From: Chloroflexota bacterium
Lineage (GTDB): Bacteria; Chloroflexota; Anaerolineae; Anaerolineales; UBA11579
Assembly (NCBI GenBank): GCA_003250455.1
Contig: QKGK01000228.1
Span: forward strand, 1-17,310
Reading direction: 5' to 3'
DNA length: 17,310 nucleotides
The notes below the pieces were generated by a model that was not told the origin of the DNA, made no database searches, and was given only the letters and a program-made list of their open reading frames with translations. Made by a program: the position numbers and the translations under genes. This document shows positions 14,021 through 17,310 of the stretch, piece by piece; position 1 is the stretch's first letter, and each line of letters opens with the position of its first letter.

Positions 14021-16150
14021 TTACGGTTTTCGAAGATATCGCTGAACTGTTTGTTCTGGGGTATCGAAAACTTTACCGTCTATCAGCGAGCGTAGGAGCT
14101 TTACATATTCAGCGTGAGCCCAAACCAATGGCATAGCAGAACCAGATGGCTTTCCGAAAAACAGCTCAAGCTCGGGGATATCCTCAGAATCCCAGATCTG
14201 TTCGGGTAATAAGCCACCCTCACTGGAGAACTGCGACATAGTATGCAGCAAACTCATCGCAGTCTTTTTATGCCCTGCTGCAAGTTCGTAATGGGCGCGT
14301 TCACCGGTCAGTAAAGGCCACGCCCGTCCAATACCGGTTCCATCAAAAGGATCTCCATTTTCATGTTCCCCATATCCGTCATGGTTATATCGATGCCATG
14401 CCGGACCATATGGCGTTTTTACCTCCAGAAGTGAATCAATGACCTTAATCGTGTTGATGATCCGAGGATCGTCTGCAGCACGCAAGCCAAAACGCACCAG
14501 CGCGAGGGCGTCCGGGCTGACGATCTGGCTGGCGGGAGCAGTATTTTCTCCTGGTGCCCGATTTTTGATTGGGACATACCCTTTTGCAGGGGAGCTGGCT
14601 TCTGCTTCATCTATTGGTGCGACTCGGACATAATAGCCTTCCACACCTATCTGTTTTGCCAAATCTGTATCGGTGACATAGATCCATTGTTCAATGCTGT
14701 CGTTCCATGAATCGGCCGTTACTCGATATTCCTTGGCTTTATTAGGGAGCCCAGCCTGTTCTGCGAAATCAGCAGCAGTTAATAGGGCGGCAATTTCTGT
14801 TGCCAGGGTAAAAGGAGAATAGCCGGAATCTTCCTCCCAACGGTCTTGCTGGGTGACAGGACCATGATGCAGTAAAAAATTGGCAGCATTGAATATCATT
14901 GGCCAGTAGCGTACTATTTCTTTATTATGGATGGCTTTTTCCCGCTGAGCCAGATTGACCAACAGGATTGGCAAGGCAGTTTCGTCCATTTGAACCCCAT
15001 TCCAGTAAGGTCTTCCATCCAGCCACATATTTTGAGGCCAATGTCCATCGGCTTCCTGGGTGACCTGTAAATAGTTCAGTACCCGCCGAACATCCTGACC
15101 GGCCCCGGCTGCAAGTAACCCGCCTGCGCTTTCTACCAGGTCACGCGGCCAGGCAACATGATAACCGCCTAGGTCATCATCTCCTTTACTGCTACCCCAG
15201 GGTATGGAGAGGCTGGCGATCAGCCCACCTGGGAATCGTTTGGCCTCATGGGTCCTTAACACTGCTGTGCTGACGCGGTATAAGGATTGAGGTGATTTCG
15301 TTTCAGCGGTATCCAAACCTTTTAGGGATTGTTGCCAATTTTTCCATTGGTGGACATATTGCTCCCGGGCGAAATCAAACCCATCCTGCAAACTAGCCAA
15401 TGCCCGCTGTCCGGCTTCCTCGGGGGTGATACCAAATCCTAATGAGAGCACAAAGTTACCTGCGGTTGCAGAAATATCCAGTTCACCGGTGAGTGCGATG
15501 TTGCCGTTCGGGGCATTTTGATATTCCCATTCCATGGTTTTATGTTGAGAGATATCTTGCCATCCATCGGAAAAACCTACATAGCCCACCGATCGCTTTA
15601 GCCAGGGGATAGAACTTGCCAGCGCCAAAGAAAAATCGTCCCGTTGAGCGAAGATCATGGGGACACCTTTATACTCCCCAACCCATCCGGAGTTGTTTCC
15701 CCCCTGATTCCCTAAATGGGGCGCTAATAATGCGTATAGATGGTAATCCTTCAGGTCACCTTTCAATGGGTTAAATTTGATCGATTGTAATATGACATCC
15801 CGCTGCGGATCAGCCAGAATATCCTTTTCAATTCGAAATCGCTCCTGCGTACATGTATTGGTTAAGTGATATGCAGGAACGCCATCCGCAAGCATATTTG
15901 ACCGGGAATGGGTATTGCGTTTTTCTTCGGAGAAAAAATCCTTGCCGTCAGATACCAGCAGTTCAAAGTCCCTGATACAAGCCAGGTCAACCCTGGGGTA
16001 ATACACCTCATTCAAAATTCCGTGGCTTACTGTGAACCAGACATGGCTGGTGTTATTGAGCGCAGTGCCAATTCCGCTTTTATTACTTGAGGTCCAGCGG
16101 GCTGGAATTCCGGGAGAACCTGGAGCCTGATCGTTTGTTGATGTTGCCAT
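14021..16150 (-). CDS. Glycoside hydrolase family 15 glucoamylase (cytoplasmic)
   Basis: The protein has 709 residues with the two-domain layout of bacterial glucoamylases. It has an N-terminal beta-sandwich of about 270 residues (GIGTALNNTSHVWFTVSHGILNEVYYPR) and a C-terminal alpha6/alpha6 barrel with WPRDLVESAGGLLAAG. The general acid is probably Glu390 (VQMDETALP), and the general base Glu617 in LTGERAHYELAAG. It releases glucose from the ends of alpha-glucans. There is no signal peptide, so it should act on internal glycogen, maltodextrins or trehalose-like substrates rather than external starch. I chose the ATG at 16150, which has AAAGGGG five bases upstream; an ATG at 16171 has no such site. 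It shares its upstream region with the divergent cydA, each with its own box of the same type. Confidence 0.92.
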   Translation of the reverse strand: MATSTNDQAPGSPGIPARWTSSNKSGIGTALNNTSHVWFTVSHGILNEVYYPRVDLACIRDFELLVSDGKDFFSEEKRNTHSRSNMLADGVPAYHLTNTCTQERFRIEKDILADPQRDVILQSIKFNPLKGDLKDYHLYALLAPHLGNQGGNNSGWVGEYKGVPMIFAQRDDFSLALASSIPWLKRSVGYVGFSDGWQDISQHKTMEWEYQNAPNGNIALTGELDISATAGNFVLSLGFGITPEEAGQRALASLQDGFDFAREQYVHQWKNWQQSLKGLDTAETKSPQSLYRVSTAVLRTHEAKRFPGGLIASLSIPWGSSKGDDDLGGYHVAWPRDLVESAGGLLAAGAGQDVRRVLNYLQVTQEADGHWPQNMWLDGRPYWNGVQMDETALPILLVNLAQREKAIHNKEIVRYWPMIFNAANFLLHHGPVTQQDRWEEDSGYSPFTLATEIAALLTAADFAEQAGLPNKAKEYRVTADSWNDSIEQWIYVTDTDLAKQIGVEGYYVRVAPIDEAEASSPAKGYVPIKNRAPGENTAPASQIVSPDALALVRFGLRAADDPRIINTIKVIDSLLEVKTPYGPAWHRYNHDGYGEHENGDPFDGTGIGRAWPLLTGERAHYELAAGHKKTAMSLLHTMSQFSSEGGLLPEQIWDSEDIPELELFFGKPSGSAMPLVWAHAEYVKLLRSLIDGKVFDTPEQTVQRYLRKP

Positions 16151-16187
16151 TTGAACCCCTTTGTTTATCATGGATAATTGTAAAAAT

Positions 16188-16253
16188 ATCTTACTAAATG
16201 TCCTGGGAGTTTGTCTTTATCTCAATTGTAAGATTAGTTTAAGTGGAACTTAT
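16188..16253 (-). promoter_or_regulatory. TAAG-N5-CTTA box and promoter of the glucoamylase gene
   Basis: Read on the minus strand, ATAAG-N5-CTTAA (16253-16239) is followed, 21 bases after CTTA, by AAAGACA (16218-16212), then 18 bases, then TAAGAT (16193-16188). The predicted start near 16181 gives a 30-base leader to the chosen ATG. Only the -35 to -10 spacer differs, by one base, from the three plus-strand promoters. Confidence 0.62.
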
Positions 16254-16258
16254 CTGAC

Positions 16259-16323
16259 ATAAGGTGCTCTTAAGCCATCGTTGAACTCCCCGTAAAGACA
16301 GTGAAAATAGGACAGGTTATAGT
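16259..16323 (+). promoter_or_regulatory. TAAG-N5-CTTA box and promoter of cydA
   Basis: ATAAG-N5-CTTAA (16259-16273) is followed, 21 bases after CTTA, by AAAGACA (16294-16300), then 17 bases, then TATAGT (16318-16323). Transcription would start near 16330, leaving a leader of about 45 bases with AGGAG four bases before the ATG. The box is 20 bases from the glucoamylase box, about two helical turns, so both could be bound on the same face. Confidence 0.7.
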
Positions 16324-16374
16324 GGCGTTGTTAACCGTCTTTCCAAATCAGGCGGGTTAAAAAGCAGGAGAATT

Positions 16375-17310
16375 ATGGCAGACACGCTACTATACAGCAG
16401 AATTCAATTCGCCCTTTCTATTTCGTTCCACTATCTTTATCCTCAACTCACCATGGGATTGGCTTTGTTCATCCTCTACTTTAAGACCCGGTACCTCCTC
16501 TCCGGGGATGAAAAATATGGTGACAGTGCCAATTTCTGGATAAGAATCCTGGCGATTACTTTCGTGTTTGGCGTTGTTACCGGTTTACCTATGGAATTTC
16601 AATTTGGTACCAATTGGGCAAGGTTTTCGGAATTTGCGGGAGGAGTAATTGGGCAGACCCTGGCGATGGAAGGCATCTTTTCCTTCTTCCTGGAATCCAC
16701 TTTTATAGGGATATTGATATTTGGCAAAGACAAATTCAGTCCCAAGGTGCATTGGATTTCTGCTTTGATGGTGTTCCTCGGTTCCTGGCTTTCCGCTTAC
16801 TTCATTTTGGCGACGAATGCTTGGATGCAGCATCCGGTTGCTTATACCGCTGCGGCAGACGGCAGCGTATATGTTAATGATCTATTTGGGATGCTCACAA
16901 ATCCATGGTTGCTGTGGCAGTTCCTGCATAACCAGTCCGCATCCATCATTACCAGTACATTTGTGATGGCAGGGGTTGGCGCCTACTATTTGCTCTCTGA
17001 TAAGCATGTGAATCTGGCAAAACTGTTCATGCGGACGGCGTTGGTAGGAGCGATCATTGCAAGCGTATTCCAGATCTTCCCTTCGGGTGATGGCGAATCC
17101 CGGCAGGTGTTCGCCTACCAGCTTTCCAAAGGAGCAGCGATGGAAGGCTTGTTCAAAACTGAGCGAGGGGCAGGGATCGCAATATTTGGGCAGCCGAATA
17201 TGCAAACCGAAACGCTGGACAACCCGATCATTATTCCGGATGCGGCCAGTTTGCTGCTTTATCACCATATGCTGTCGACCGTGAAGGGACTGGATGCGGT
17301 TCCTAAATCA
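16375..17310 (+). CDS. cydA: Cytochrome bd oxidase subunit I (cut by window edge)
   Basis: The frame is open from the ATG at 16375 to the window end, 312 codons, with AGGAG four bases upstream. Subunit I binds quinol and the haems b558, b595 and d, and reduces oxygen at low concentrations in the cytoplasmic membrane. Key positions keep the Escherichia coli numbering: His19 (SFHYLYPQLTMG), Glu99 and Glu107 (AMEGIFSFFLES), and Lys252 and Glu257 of the Q-loop (SKGAAMEGL). His185 in FLHNQSAS corresponds to the b558 ligand His186. Several long hydrophobic helices are visible. The remaining part with the second haem ligand motif and any long or short Q-loop extension lies outside. A cydB gene would be expected next. 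It is divergent from the glucoamylase and shares the boxed control region. Confidence 0.95.
   Translation, partial: MADTLLYSRIQFALSISFHYLYPQLTMGLALFILYFKTRYLLSGDEKYGDSANFWIRILAITFVFGVVTGLPMEFQFGTNWARFSEFAGGVIGQTLAMEGIFSFFLESTFIGILIFGKDKFSPKVHWISALMVFLGSWLSAYFILATNAWMQHPVAYTAAADGSVYVNDLFGMLTNPWLLWQFLHNQSASIITSTFVMAGVGAYYLLSDKHVNLAKLFMRTALVGAIIASVFQIFPSGDGESRQVFAYQLSKGAAMEGLFKTERGAGIAIFGQPNMQTETLDNPIIIPDAASLLLYHHMLSTVKGLDAVPKS

Noticed and set aside
16229..16241. Third box-like copy TAAG-ATTAG-TTTA between glucoamylase and cydA
   Set aside because: One half-site is imperfect and no -35-like element sits at the right distance, so it was not counted as a regulatory box.

Overview
The window looks like chromosomal DNA of a Chloroflexota bacterium, most likely of the Anaerolineae type. 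This is an inference. It rests on a mevalonate-pathway decarboxylase in a bacterium, a RadC gene followed by an unusual M23 peptidase, a short site-2 protease, and CydA and GH15 sequences of the type I associate with that phylum. No rRNA, tRNA, CRISPR array or intact insertion sequence was seen.

Layout. Positions 1-41 hold the first codons of a divergent minus-strand gene with a signal peptide and a very good sigma70 promoter. radC (233-937) and an M23 peptidase fused to a degenerate glycosidase-like barrel (945-2633) follow on the plus strand. They converge on a tight five-gene minus-strand operon read from 7189 down to 2644: site-2 protease (RIP), HEAT-repeat protein, AEC-family permease, membrane-anchored gluzincin metallopeptidase, acylphosphatase. 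mvaD (7353-8327, minus) lies upstream of it. An AT-rich spacer (8328-8694) carries what looks like the decayed end of a serine recombinase. From there to the window end base composition is visibly lower in G+C. This part holds a small unknown protein, gnd, zwf, gpmA and a haem-binding c-type protein (one plus-strand operon), a two-lobed PRC-barrel protein, a minus-strand GH15 glucoamylase and a divergent, truncated cydA.

The most notable observation is a shared promoter architecture. Four promoters in the second half (orf78-gnd operon, PRC-barrel gene, glucoamylase, cydA) each carry an exact WTAAG-N5-CTTAA box. In every case exactly 21 bases separate CTTA from an AAAGAY -35-like element, which is followed after 17 bases (18 for glucoamylase) by a TANNNT -10. 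I found no further exact TAAG-N5-CTTA in a read-through of the window. This points to one unknown activator controlling glucan breakdown, the oxidative pentose phosphate pathway, lower glycolysis and a high-affinity terminal oxidase.

A second linked observation is that both Gnd and Zwf have an aspartate where the NADP 2'-phosphate pocket should be (Asp35 and Asp48) and lack the usual arginine. This suggests NAD-linked enzymes that would feed NADH to respiration. Together the second half reads as a co-regulated module: intracellular glucan to glucose (GH15), glucose 6-phosphate to ribulose 5-phosphate with NADH (Zwf, Gnd), and electrons to oxygen through cytochrome bd. No hexokinase, 6-phosphogluconolactonase or regulator gene is visible in the window.
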